Assembly: GCA_030635045.1 (NCBI GenBank)
Contig: DAOVZP010000141.1
Location: forward strand, 1 to 5,454
DNA: 5,454 bases
Direction: 5' to 3'
Source of the DNA: Bacteroidota bacterium
GTDB taxonomy: Bacteria; Bacteroidota; Bacteroidia; Bacteroidales; B18-G4
A model generated the notes under the pieces. It was not told where the DNA came from. It did no database searches and was given only the letters and a program-made list of their open reading frames with translations. Positions within the stretch are counted from its first letter, which is position 1. Every line of letters starts with the position of its first letter. Below are positions 1 through 5,454 of the stretch, piece by piece. Both the position numbers and the translations under genes were made by a program.

Positions 1-47
1 AAGCTAATTAGTGCTTTGAGCTCTTTATGTATCACCTTATCTCCCAT
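1..47 (-). CDS. Possible 5' end of an unrecognised gene running off the left edge
   Basis: On the reverse strand an ATG at 47-45 opens a frame with no stop to the window edge and encodes MGDKVIHKELKALIS (15 residues). The charged, helical-looking start is compatible with a real protein, and the position fits a gene diverging from the glucosaminidase gene. Fifteen codons without a stop are not significant alone. No perfect TAnnTTTG promoter element lies just upstream, and I do not recognise the family. The rest of 1-96 has no other convincing coding potential; the forward frame from base 1 is open only for 20 codons, to TGA at 61-63. This call may simply be wrong. Confidence 0.2.
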   Translation of the reverse strand, partial: MGDKVIHKELKALIS

Positions 48-96
48 TCAGATAGATTTATGAATAGTATCCCGTTAAAACTTCATTTATTCCTTA

Positions 97-177
97 CCAC
101 CAAGTCCCCAAGGCACTAAGGTTCACCAAGACAATTATTTAACCTTGGTGATTCTTGGAGTCTTGGAGCCTTGGTGG
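97..177. repeat. Imperfect inverted repeat made of 8-nt AAG-ending units
   Basis: Left arm 97-130 and right arm 144-177 are each 34 nt, with a 13-nt AT-rich loop at 131-143. Aligning the left arm with the reverse complement of the right arm gives 27 of 34 identities by hand count. Each arm is itself periodic. The left arm reads CCACCAAG, TCCCCAAG, GCACTAAG, a 2-nt spacer, then TCACCAAG. The right arm's reverse complement reads CCACCAAG, GCTCCAAG, ACTCCAAG, a 2-nt spacer, then TCACCAAG. The outer and inner units are perfectly paired, and the mismatches fall in the middle. It has no coding potential and ends about 80 bp before the glucosaminidase start. It could be a dispersed intergenic repeat, a small non-autonomous element, or a hairpin acting in the transcript; the single window cannot separate these. 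There is no clear T-tract after it, so an ordinary intrinsic terminator is less likely. Confidence 0.75.
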
Positions 178-258
178 CTACAACATTTAATCCAAGCAAC
201 AAGTTTTTTACTGCTTTTAATATTTTGAGTATTATTGCATTCAAAATTAATACTAAAT

Positions 259-1095
259 ATGAGCATATTGAAAAAAATCAGCATACGTTATCAACGGACA
301 TTTAAACAGTTTTTCTTATTCAGCCTGATGCTTATAATGCAATTCTGTACCGGCCCTTCAGAGCGTCATGAGATCATCGATCCGGCAGTTGTTTCTACCG
401 ACAACATCATAACAAAAAGGAATCTTTCTCCCTTGCATAAGGCCTTTCTCGCCAGGTTTCTGCCCGAGATCCACATAGCGAACAATAAGATCCTGCTTAT
501 CCGAAATAATATGCTCGACCTGCAGGATGCAGTTAAGGATGATGACAAGTTTGATGACACCAACTTACAGGAGCTCAACCGGGTGCTGAAAATATATCGC
601 CTCGATCCTCTTACGGAAAGCCCCTTACCCACCTCAGAAAAGATTGAGGACGCCATTCAGGAATTGCTCAGGAGAGTAGACATAATACCGGTACAACTGG
701 TGATGGCCCAGGCCATTATTGAATCAGGCTGGGGAAATTCCGATTTTGCTAAACACGGCAATAATTATTTCGGCGTACATTGCTATACCGAAGGTTGTGG
801 CATAAAGCCGGCAGGTAACGACAGTGCCGACTTCTATGTAAAAACATACTCCTCAGAGATGGCCGGAATAGAAGATTATTTGTGGATACTGAATACCGGC
901 CATGCTTACCGGGGCCTGCGCCAGACCAGGTTTGAACTTCGTGATGACAATAAGCCCATCGATGCCATTGCCCTCGCTCAGGGTCTTTCAAAATATTCGG
1001 TCAAAGGGGAGGAATATGTAAATATGGTCAGCAATATCATACGCAACTATCTTCCGGAAAATACCGATGAGCTTCTGGCCGGGAAAATAGAATAG
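259..1095 (+). CDS. Exported Bax-like N-acetylglucosaminidase (glucosaminidase-domain protein)
   Basis: Predicted peptidoglycan hydrolase cleaving the glycan strand at N-acetylglucosamine, acting in the cell envelope. Numbering from ATG 259 (278 aa): residues 1-30 form an N-terminal signal or anchor, a basic stretch followed by a hydrophobic run (FFLFSLMLIM). A polar linker follows, and the glucosaminidase domain (PF01832-type) covers about 125-270. The hallmark AQAIIESGWGNSDFA lies near 150-164, with the likely catalytic Glu at 155. It is followed by NNYFGVHC and an FYVKTYSS segment typical of Bax/FlgJ-like enzymes. Two Cys (CYTEGC, 175 and 180) could form a disulphide after export. A Cys follows the hydrophobic run (residue 30), but the preceding MQF is a poor lipobox, so lipoprotein status is doubtful. 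A TTG at 235 would add 8 residues; ATG 259 is preferred because the signal then starts normally, with the A-rich, SD-less leader typical of Bacteroidota. Transcribed alone and convergent with the next gene. Its exact physiological role is unknown. Confidence 0.88.
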   Translation: MSILKKISIRYQRTFKQFFLFSLMLIMQFCTGPSERHEIIDPAVVSTDNIITKRNLSPLHKAFLARFLPEIHIANNKILLIRNNMLDLQDAVKDDDKFDDTNLQELNRVLKIYRLDPLTESPLPTSEKIEDAIQELLRRVDIIPVQLVMAQAIIESGWGNSDFAKHGNNYFGVHCYTEGCGIKPAGNDSADFYVKTYSSEMAGIEDYLWILNTGHAYRGLRQTRFELRDDNKPIDAIALAQGLSKYSVKGEEYVNMVSNIIRNYLPENTDELLAGKIE

Positions 1096-1102
1096 GGGAA
1101 AT

Positions 1103-1159
1103 ACATTCTACATTCTGCATTCTACATTTGACATTTGCCTTTTTACTTATGCCTTATGC
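1103..1159. repeat. Heptamer tandem-repeat block between convergent genes
   Basis: Positions 1103-1137 are five uninterrupted 7-nt units: ACATTCT, ACATTCT, GCATTCT, ACATTTG, ACATTTG. An 8-nt spacer (1138-1145) is followed by two exact copies of a second heptamer, CTTATGC (1146-1152 and 1153-1159). The block begins 7 bp after the glucosaminidase stop codon and ends 1 bp before the phosphorylase stop codon, so it occupies nearly all of the convergent gap. It has no hairpin strong enough to call a terminator and no ORF. It is probably a low-complexity intergenic repeat that can gain or lose units by slippage; an effect on 3' ends of the two transcripts is possible but only inferred. Confidence 0.7.
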
Positions 1160-1160
1160 A

Positions 1161-2039
1161 CTATATTATGGTTCCTGACAGCTTTCCCAATAATAACCTG
1201 ATAAGCTTCAATGTTGCCTCCTTTGGATTTTGGGAATAGGTTTCGTTAATCCTGTTGGCAAGGATGGAGCAAACGGTGAGTGTGTTATGTCCAAGCATTT
1301 TCCCAAATGCATATAATGCGCTGGTTTCCATTTCAAAATTAATGATGCGCTGATCATTATACCTGAATTCGGAAATCCTTTCATTCATTTCAGGATAGGC
1401 TGCTTTGAGCCGGATCTCACGTCCCTGGGGGCCATAAAAGCCGGGTGCCGTGATCGTGATACCCTTGATAAAGCCTTCTCCCAGCATTGCTTCCAGTGAT
1501 TCGGATCCTTTAACAGCATAGGGTGCCGGAAGCGCCTTCGGCCATTGAACCTGTTTCTCAAAAGCTCCGGCCATTTTCTCATCACCAATATCACCGTGTT
1601 TATAAAAGTGCAGCAGGCCGTCGATGCCCAGGCCATGTGTTGCCATGGCAAAAGAATCAATGGGAATATCTGCCTGCAGTGCACCGGAAGTTCCCAGTCG
1701 AACAATATCGAGGCTTGTATGTTTCTCCTTAATAGTACGTGTGTTAAGGTCTACATTGACAAGGGCATCCAACTCGTTCATTACAATGTCGATATTATCA
1801 GGGCCCATGCCGGTAGACATTACGGTAAGCCTGACATTGTTAAGATAACCGGTGTGCGTAATGATCTCCCGGTTTTCAAATTTAAATTCGACTTTGTCAA
1901 AGAATGAAGAAACCAATGGGACACGCTGGGGGTCTCCGACTAAAATAATCTTCCCGGCAAGATGTTCAGGCCGCAGAAGGAGATGGTATAAACTACCATC
2001 AGGGTTCAGGATCAATTCCGACTCTTTTAACCTCTTCAT
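1161..2039 (-). CDS. Nucleoside phosphorylase, uridine phosphorylase type
   Basis: Predicted cytoplasmic enzyme of the PNP/UDP family (PF01048) that splits a nucleoside with phosphate into free base and ribose-1-phosphate, serving nucleoside salvage. From ATG 2039 it has 292 aa, longer than the roughly 250 of E. coli Udp. Visible motifs are GDPQR at 35-39 (phosphate site), STGMG at 75-79, VRLGTSGAL at 113-121 (phosphate-binding Arg), FYGPQGR at 201-207, and FEMETSALYA at 235-244 (ribose-binding Met-Glu). The Gln-x-Arg in FYGPQGR matches the uracil-recognition pair of uridine phosphorylases. The Asp that purine enzymes carry in the later CTVSDH-like motif is absent; here the segment reads SILANRINE, closer to Udp. 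A pyrimidine substrate is therefore favoured, though not proved. A GTG directly in front (2042-2040) could also start translation. A TAnnTTTG element ends four bases before the ATG, which predicts a leaderless or nearly leaderless mRNA. It diverges from the stress-protein gene. Confidence 0.9.
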   Translation of the reverse strand: MKRLKESELILNPDGSLYHLLLRPEHLAGKIILVGDPQRVPLVSSFFDKVEFKFENREIITHTGYLNNVRLTVMSTGMGPDNIDIVMNELDALVNVDLNTRTIKEKHTSLDIVRLGTSGALQADIPIDSFAMATHGLGIDGLLHFYKHGDIGDEKMAGAFEKQVQWPKALPAPYAVKGSESLEAMLGEGFIKGITITAPGFYGPQGREIRLKAAYPEMNERISEFRYNDQRIINFEMETSALYAFGKMLGHNTLTVCSILANRINETYSQNPKEATLKLIRLLLGKLSGTII

Positions 2040-2043
2040 CACA

Positions 2044-2051
2044 CAAAATTA
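2044..2051 (-). promoter_or_regulatory. Candidate -7 element (TAnnTTTG) for the nucleoside phosphorylase
   Basis: Read on the reverse strand, 2051-2044 is TAATTTTG, an exact match to the Bacteroidota primary-sigma -7 consensus TAnnTTTG. Its last base lies four bases before the phosphorylase ATG (2039), so the expected transcription start falls on or next to the GTG/ATG start codons. No clear TTTG -33 element is seen at the usual distance, which lowers confidence. Confidence 0.45.
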
Positions 2052-2052
2052 A

Positions 2053-2060
2053 TAACTTTG
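2053..2060 (+). promoter_or_regulatory. Candidate -7 element (TAnnTTTG) for the usp-cinA operon
   Basis: Positions 2053-2060 read TAACTTTG, an exact match to the Bacteroidota -7 consensus TAnnTTTG. The predicted transcription start near 2064-2067 gives a leader of about 14-17 nt before ATG 2081. The upstream -33 region would lie inside the start of the divergent phosphorylase gene; a T-run at 2025-2028 is only a weak candidate. AAGGA at 2074-2078 is just two bases from the ATG, too close to work as a normal Shine-Dalgarno sequence. Confidence 0.5.
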
Positions 2061-2080
2061 CACAGTTAAACGTAAGGATT

Positions 2081-2977
2081 ATGCAAAACATATATAATAC
2101 CATACTTGTCACCACTGATTTTGGGGAACATTCCATGGCTGCACTGGAAGAATCATTTAACCTTGCAAAGATGACCGGCCTGGAGATAACCCTCCTTCAT
2201 ACTATCAGGGATAACCAGACCCTCTTTTCATCTTTCGGCGGGGAGCGGTCAAAGAGCATGAAAAAGGAATATGAAGACCAGATGCGGGATCAGTTACGAC
2301 AGATCGCTGCTGAAGCATCCAGGAGATCAGGTATCCAGGTCAATGCCGTGATATCACATGGGAAAGCCCATGACAAGATCCTGAAGAGTGCTCACCTCCT
2401 GCATTCAAAATTCATTGTTCAGGGTATTAATGGCGAGAAGGCCGATTCAGGAAAAACCCATATCGGAACCCATGCTTTGCGTGTGATCAAAAAGGCTGAA
2501 TGTCCGGTCATCACAATAAAAAAGCCACAAAAAACCAAAGGTTGCCGGAGCATCCTTCTTCCCCTTGACCTGACGCAGGAAACCCGTCAAAAGGTAGGCC
2601 ATGCCATTGAAATTGCTAAAATGTTCGATTCGACAATTAAGGTGGTTTCCATATACTGGTCGTCAGGGAATAAAAGCATCCTGAACCAATTGCAGCATCA
2701 GATGAAGCAAGTTACCGCATTCATTGAAAAGTCAAAGGTAAAATGCACTGCTGAGGTCATTGAGCGCAAAGGAAGTTCCAAAACCCTGGCTCCGATGATC
2801 ATGGATTATGCAAAATCCCAAAAAGATATCGACCTGATCATGATCATGACACAGCGAGAGGCAGGTTTATTCGACCTCTTCCTGGGTTCTTCCGCCCAAT
2901 ACATTCTTACTCATTCCGAAGTGCCGGTGATGTCGATCATCCCCAAAGAGCTCGGATTTTCTTCTATGATCAACTAA
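2081..2977 (+). CDS. Tandem-domain universal stress protein (UspA family)
   Basis: Predicted cytoplasmic stress protein of 298 aa with two Usp domains (PF00582), about 5-147 and 156-287, joined by a short basic linker. Domain 1 opens with ILVTTDFGEHSMAAL and keeps the family's late glycine-rich segment: G115-x-x-G118, then GT at 129-130, then the AECPVITI strand. The spacing is one residue longer than the usual G-2x-G-9x-G(S/T) nucleotide-binding motif. Domain 2 opens with ILLPLDLTQETRQ and ends with FLGSSAQYI and SEVPVMSII. It retains the final GSS but lacks the two preceding glycines, so nucleotide binding by this half is doubtful. Unequal domains are common in tandem Usp proteins. It is the first gene of a likely operon with cinA, three bases downstream, under the TAACTTTG element upstream. 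What stress it answers cannot be read from the sequence. Confidence 0.92.
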   Translation: MQNIYNTILVTTDFGEHSMAALEESFNLAKMTGLEITLLHTIRDNQTLFSSFGGERSKSMKKEYEDQMRDQLRQIAAEASRRSGIQVNAVISHGKAHDKILKSAHLLHSKFIVQGINGEKADSGKTHIGTHALRVIKKAECPVITIKKPQKTKGCRSILLPLDLTQETRQKVGHAIEIAKMFDSTIKVVSIYWSSGNKSILNQLQHQMKQVTAFIEKSKVKCTAEVIERKGSSKTLAPMIMDYAKSQKDIDLIMIMTQREAGLFDLFLGSSAQYILTHSEVPVMSIIPKELGFSSMIN

Positions 2978-2980
2978 AGC

Positions 2981-4225
2981 ATGAAAACAGAGATCATCAG
3001 CATAGGCGATGAACTGCTGATCGGGCAGGTGGTAAACACCAATGCTTCATGGATCGCCGAACAATTGAATATTGCCGGCATTGAAGTGATACGGATCAAT
3101 ACTATCGCAGATATAAGAGAAGAGATCCTCAAGGCGTTACAAGAAGCATCCGACCGGGCCGAGGTGGTGCTGATCACAGGTGGCCTGGGGCCTACACGCG
3201 ATGATATCACCAAAAATACACTTTGTGAGTATTTTGATTCCCGGCTGGTATTCCATGAACCCTCCTTTGCATACGTAAAAAAACTGTTTGGTGATCGCAG
3301 ACTGCCGGTAAGGGAAGTTAACCGGAAACAGGCAGAGGTGCCACACAACTGCATTCCCATTGTGAATGAGAACGGAACTGCACCGGGGATGTGGTTCGAA
3401 AAAGAAGGAACGGTATTTGTTTCCATGCCCGGCGTTCCATTCGAAATGAAAGCCATGATCAGCAATTATGTTATTCCTGAACTTTCCAAGAAGATCAATG
3501 GCTTACAGATCATCCATAAAAAAGTCCTTACCCAGGGGGTTGGAGAATCCTTTCTTTCGGAATTGATCAGTGATTGGGAAAACAGCCTTCCGGCCTATAT
3601 GAAGCTCGCTTATCTGCCCCAACCCGGGATTGTCCGGCTAAGACTGAGCGGCTCAGGCCGTGACAGGGCAAAGCTCAGCATCGGGATGGATGAGAAAATA
3701 AAAGAGTTACAGAACATCATCCCTGAATTGATTTTTGGTTACGGAGAAAAAACCATGGAAGAAGTTGTGGGCGGATTGCTAAAAAATGATGGCATGACAT
3801 TGTCGACGGCAGAAAGTTGCACAGGAGGATACATTGCCCATTTAATCACCAGCATAGCAGGAAGCTCTGCATATTTTAAAGGTTCTGTTGTTGCATACTC
3901 CAACCAGATCAAGACAAGCATACTTGATGTGAAGGAAGATACGCTGGCAGAACATGGGGCAGTGAGTGAACAAACGGTCACCGGGATGGCCCTGGGAGTG
4001 AAGAAAAAGTTTAATACCGACTTTGCCATTGCAGTATCAGGAGTTGCGGGCCCGGAAGGGGGAACCGATCAAAAACCTGTTGGAACAACCTGGATAGCTG
4101 TTGCAGGACCGGATGTGCTTATTGCCGAAAAGTATCTTTTTGGCAAGGACCGGCAGCGGAATATACGTGTTGCCGCTATTACAGCACTGAATAAACTACG
4201 CCTGATGATGATCAATGACAAATAA
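2981..4225 (+). CDS. cinA: CinA family protein: nucleotide pyrophosphatase domain plus NMN deamidase domain
   Basis: Full-length two-domain CinA (414 aa). The N-terminal MoCF/MoaB-like domain, about 1-170, shows IISIGDELLIGQVVNTNA at 5-22, ITGGLGPTRDD at 65-75 and MPGVPFEM at 149-156. In characterised homologues this domain hydrolyses ADP-ribose. A linker region (about 171-250) follows. The C-terminal PncC-like domain, about 255-410, has AESCTGG at 277-283, YSNQIK at 306-311, and SGVAGPEGGTDQKPVGT at 353-369. In homologues it deamidates nicotinamide mononucleotide to nicotinate mononucleotide in NAD salvage. The Ser, Tyr and Lys of these motifs are present, so both halves look intact. The competence or DNA-damage role implied by the name comes from other bacteria and is not shown here. 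The start follows the usp stop by 3 bases with no Shine-Dalgarno, so it is probably cotranscribed. The rpmB-rpmG genes that I recall after cinA in some Bacteroidales are absent; a convergent gene follows instead. Confidence 0.96.
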   Translation: MKTEIISIGDELLIGQVVNTNASWIAEQLNIAGIEVIRINTIADIREEILKALQEASDRAEVVLITGGLGPTRDDITKNTLCEYFDSRLVFHEPSFAYVKKLFGDRRLPVREVNRKQAEVPHNCIPIVNENGTAPGMWFEKEGTVFVSMPGVPFEMKAMISNYVIPELSKKINGLQIIHKKVLTQGVGESFLSELISDWENSLPAYMKLAYLPQPGIVRLRLSGSGRDRAKLSIGMDEKIKELQNIIPELIFGYGEKTMEEVVGGLLKNDGMTLSTAESCTGGYIAHLITSIAGSSAYFKGSVVAYSNQIKTSILDVKEDTLAEHGAVSEQTVTGMALGVKKKFNTDFAIAVSGVAGPEGGTDQKPVGTTWIAVAGPDVLIAEKYLFGKDRQRNIRVAAITALNKLRLMMINDK

Positions 4226-4233
4226 GCCGTGGA

Positions 4234-5454
4234 TCAACGGGCTGCCTTAATGATCTTAGCCTGTATCATATCAATTCCAGTATCACCTTTAACTCTCAGG
4301 CGATAAATGTATATCCCGTCAGGAAAGCCGCTGCCGTTCCATTGAAAGCGATATGTTCCGGCTGATGCATGATCGCAGGAGTAAGAATTCAATCTTTTCC
4401 CATCCGGACTGTAAATTTCAAGGCATGCTTCCGCACCTGAATTAAGCCTGTATTCAAAGGTGATATGGCCGACAAAAGGGTTGGGATAAGTACGAATGTC
4501 AATATTGACCATATCCTGATCCTCTTCGATCCCCGTTATCAGGTATTGCAGGAGTTCTATTCCATCCCCTGTGCCCAGGTTCCTGGTATATTCTTTGTCA
4601 ACATCATTGTTCCAATGCTCATGCACCCCCAGGCTTGGGATCAGTATCCCATCAGCATCCGGATCGTAAACGATGCCTTTAGCCCAGTTAGCTGAATCTG
4701 CAGCCTGGTGCAGGAAATCATCCGCACCGTACATATCAGCATATTCATCAAATTGCGCCCTCACAAAATCCATTCCCACGGATTCAATGGCAACATGGTC
4801 CTGTGAAACGAAGATCGAGTTCGGCCAGTCGTCATCAAAAGGATTTATTTGCCATTTTACGGGTTCCGTAACAGGCAATTCACCCCCCCAGATACCATCG
4901 ACAAGGAAAAGCACTGTTTTTTCACCAAGGTCTTTATGTTCCATCAGGTCAACCAGATTTCGGAATTTCCCGTATCCCAGGTTCTCAAAACCATTTGATG
5001 TAGGGCTTGGCAGACTGTAGTGAAGGTGCATGGCAAACCCCCTGCAAATAGAGCCAAAGTGGTTCTTGGCACAGAATGTTCCTCCCGCCAGGTCATGCTG
5101 CTTCAGGCATCCCATATTAATCATATAATCAGCATCAATATAAGCCGTTGGCAAAGAATCATTAATGGTACCGTCACTGTAGAATAAAACCGGTGCCGGA
5201 GATGCTATCACTGCCGTGCGTCCATGGAGGCCAAGCTGGTCCAGGTATTTAACGTCAGGGAATAAACCATGGCACGGATCCCAATACTGGTTGTAAAATA
5301 TGCGGATTGGATCACCGATGGTGATGTTTTCCTCAGCCACACCGAAAACATCAACAAGCTGCTTCAGCATTGCTACAATCAATTGTGGGGTTCCATCCAT
5401 CATTTCCAAAAGCTGGGTCTTATCATATGTATCATAGCTGACGTTACCCCAGCC
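4234..5454 (-). CDS. DUF362-domain protein with T9SS type A sorting tail, 5' end beyond the window
   Basis: The reverse frame stays open to the right edge, giving 406 visible residues; the first visible ones are GWGNVSYDTYDKTQ. A TTG at 5409 lies inside this open frame and is not a credible start, so the true N-terminus, presumably with a signal peptide, is missing. Numbered from the edge, a DUF362-like domain spans about 1-300. It includes YMINMGCLKQHDL near 110-121 and CAKNHFG near 128-134, the family's K-x-H and KN-x-x-G core. VDGIWGG (185-191) and SQDHVAIESVG (217-227) resemble the later DUF362 motifs. An EHWNND...YTRNLG segment follows. The last 90 or so residues form a sorting domain: YPNPF (323-327), a beta-rich stretch, GIYIYRL (380-386) and a basic IIKAAR end. 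This predicts outer-membrane export by the T9SS, then release or surface attachment. The DUF362 activity is unknown. Five Cys are visible, but no classic 4Fe-4S ferredoxin motif. It converges on cinA with 8 bases between stops. Confidence 0.87.
   Translation of the reverse strand, partial: GWGNVSYDTYDKTQLLEMMDGTPQLIVAMLKQLVDVFGVAEENITIGDPIRIFYNQYWDPCHGLFPDVKYLDQLGLHGRTAVIASPAPVLFYSDGTINDSLPTAYIDADYMINMGCLKQHDLAGGTFCAKNHFGSICRGFAMHLHYSLPSPTSNGFENLGYGKFRNLVDLMEHKDLGEKTVLFLVDGIWGGELPVTEPVKWQINPFDDDWPNSIFVSQDHVAIESVGMDFVRAQFDEYADMYGADDFLHQAADSANWAKGIVYDPDADGILIPSLGVHEHWNNDVDKEYTRNLGTGDGIELLQYLITGIEEDQDMVNIDIRTYPNPFVGHITFEYRLNSGAEACLEIYSPDGKRLNSYSCDHASAGTYRFQWNGSGFPDGIYIYRLRVKGDTGIDMIQAKIIKAAR

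Noticed and set aside
221..227. TATTTTG upstream of the glucosaminidase gene as a -7 promoter element
   Set aside because: It is one base short of TAnnTTTG and lies in very AT-rich sequence where near matches are expected by chance.
235..258. TTG at 235 as the start of the glucosaminidase
   Set aside because: The ATG at 259 gives a normal signal-peptide start and an A-rich leader; the extra eight residues add nothing recognisable.
1081..1102. Near-duplicate of GGGAAAATA around the glucosaminidase stop codon
   Set aside because: It is short, imperfect and purine-rich; it looks like chance similarity and is separate from the clear heptamer array.
1545..1907. Forward open frame of 120 codons opposite the nucleoside phosphorylase gene
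   Set aside because: It is antisense to a gene with clear family motifs, has no recognisable domain, and several other shadow frames cover the same stretch.
2074..2078. AAGGA as a Shine-Dalgarno site for the universal stress protein
   Set aside because: Only two bases separate it from the ATG, and Bacteroidota rarely depend on Shine-Dalgarno pairing.
2974..3465. Reverse open frame of 163 codons opposite the start of cinA
   Set aside because: It lies wholly across well-conserved CinA motifs. The protein is Ser/Thr-rich, low in identifiable features and reads as an antisense shadow.
4225..4243. Small hairpin (AGCCGT / ACGGGCT with one bulged G) spanning the cinA and DUF362 stop codons, considered as a bidirectional terminator
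   Set aside because: The stem is only six pairs with a bulge, and neither side is followed by a T-tract, so it is too weak to call.
5407..5409. TTG at 5409 as the true start of the DUF362 gene
   Set aside because: The same frame is open for 15 more codons to the window edge with protein-like content, and the family needs more N-terminal sequence plus a signal peptide.

Overview
The window looks like a chromosomal fragment of a Bacteroidota bacterium, probably an environmental, Bacteroidales-like lineage. The signs are a type IX secretion system (T9SS) type A sorting tail on the last gene, TAnnTTTG promoter elements, and A-rich start regions without Shine-Dalgarno sequences. Four genes are complete or nearly so at one end. 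A fifth is cut by the right edge, and a very uncertain gene start lies at the left edge. No RNA genes, CRISPR arrays, insertion sequences or prophage genes are visible.

Layout: positions 1-258 are mostly non-coding and hold an 81-bp imperfect inverted repeat (97-177) built from 8-nt units ending in AAG. A weak reverse-strand ORF start at 47 runs off the left edge. Next comes a forward gene for an exported Bax-like N-acetylglucosaminidase (259-1095). It converges on a reverse-strand uridine-phosphorylase-type nucleoside phosphorylase (1161-2039). The gap between their stop codons is almost filled by a heptamer tandem-repeat block (1103-1159). The phosphorylase diverges from a forward pair, a tandem-domain universal stress protein (2081-2977) and cinA (2981-4225), which are separated by 3 bases and very likely form one operon. 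The divergent intergenic strip holds two back-to-back TAnnTTTG -7 elements, one per strand, one base apart. cinA converges, with an 8-base gap, on a reverse-strand DUF362 protein with a T9SS sorting tail, whose 5' end lies beyond the right edge.

Functionally the window is mostly housekeeping and salvage: cell-wall hydrolysis, pyrimidine nucleoside salvage, stress response, and NAD-related repair by CinA. These genes do not form an evident joint pathway. The least ordinary items are the DUF362 domain joined to a T9SS tail, the two repeat structures, and the compact divergent promoter that predicts a leaderless phosphorylase mRNA. I see no convincing new multi-gene system.
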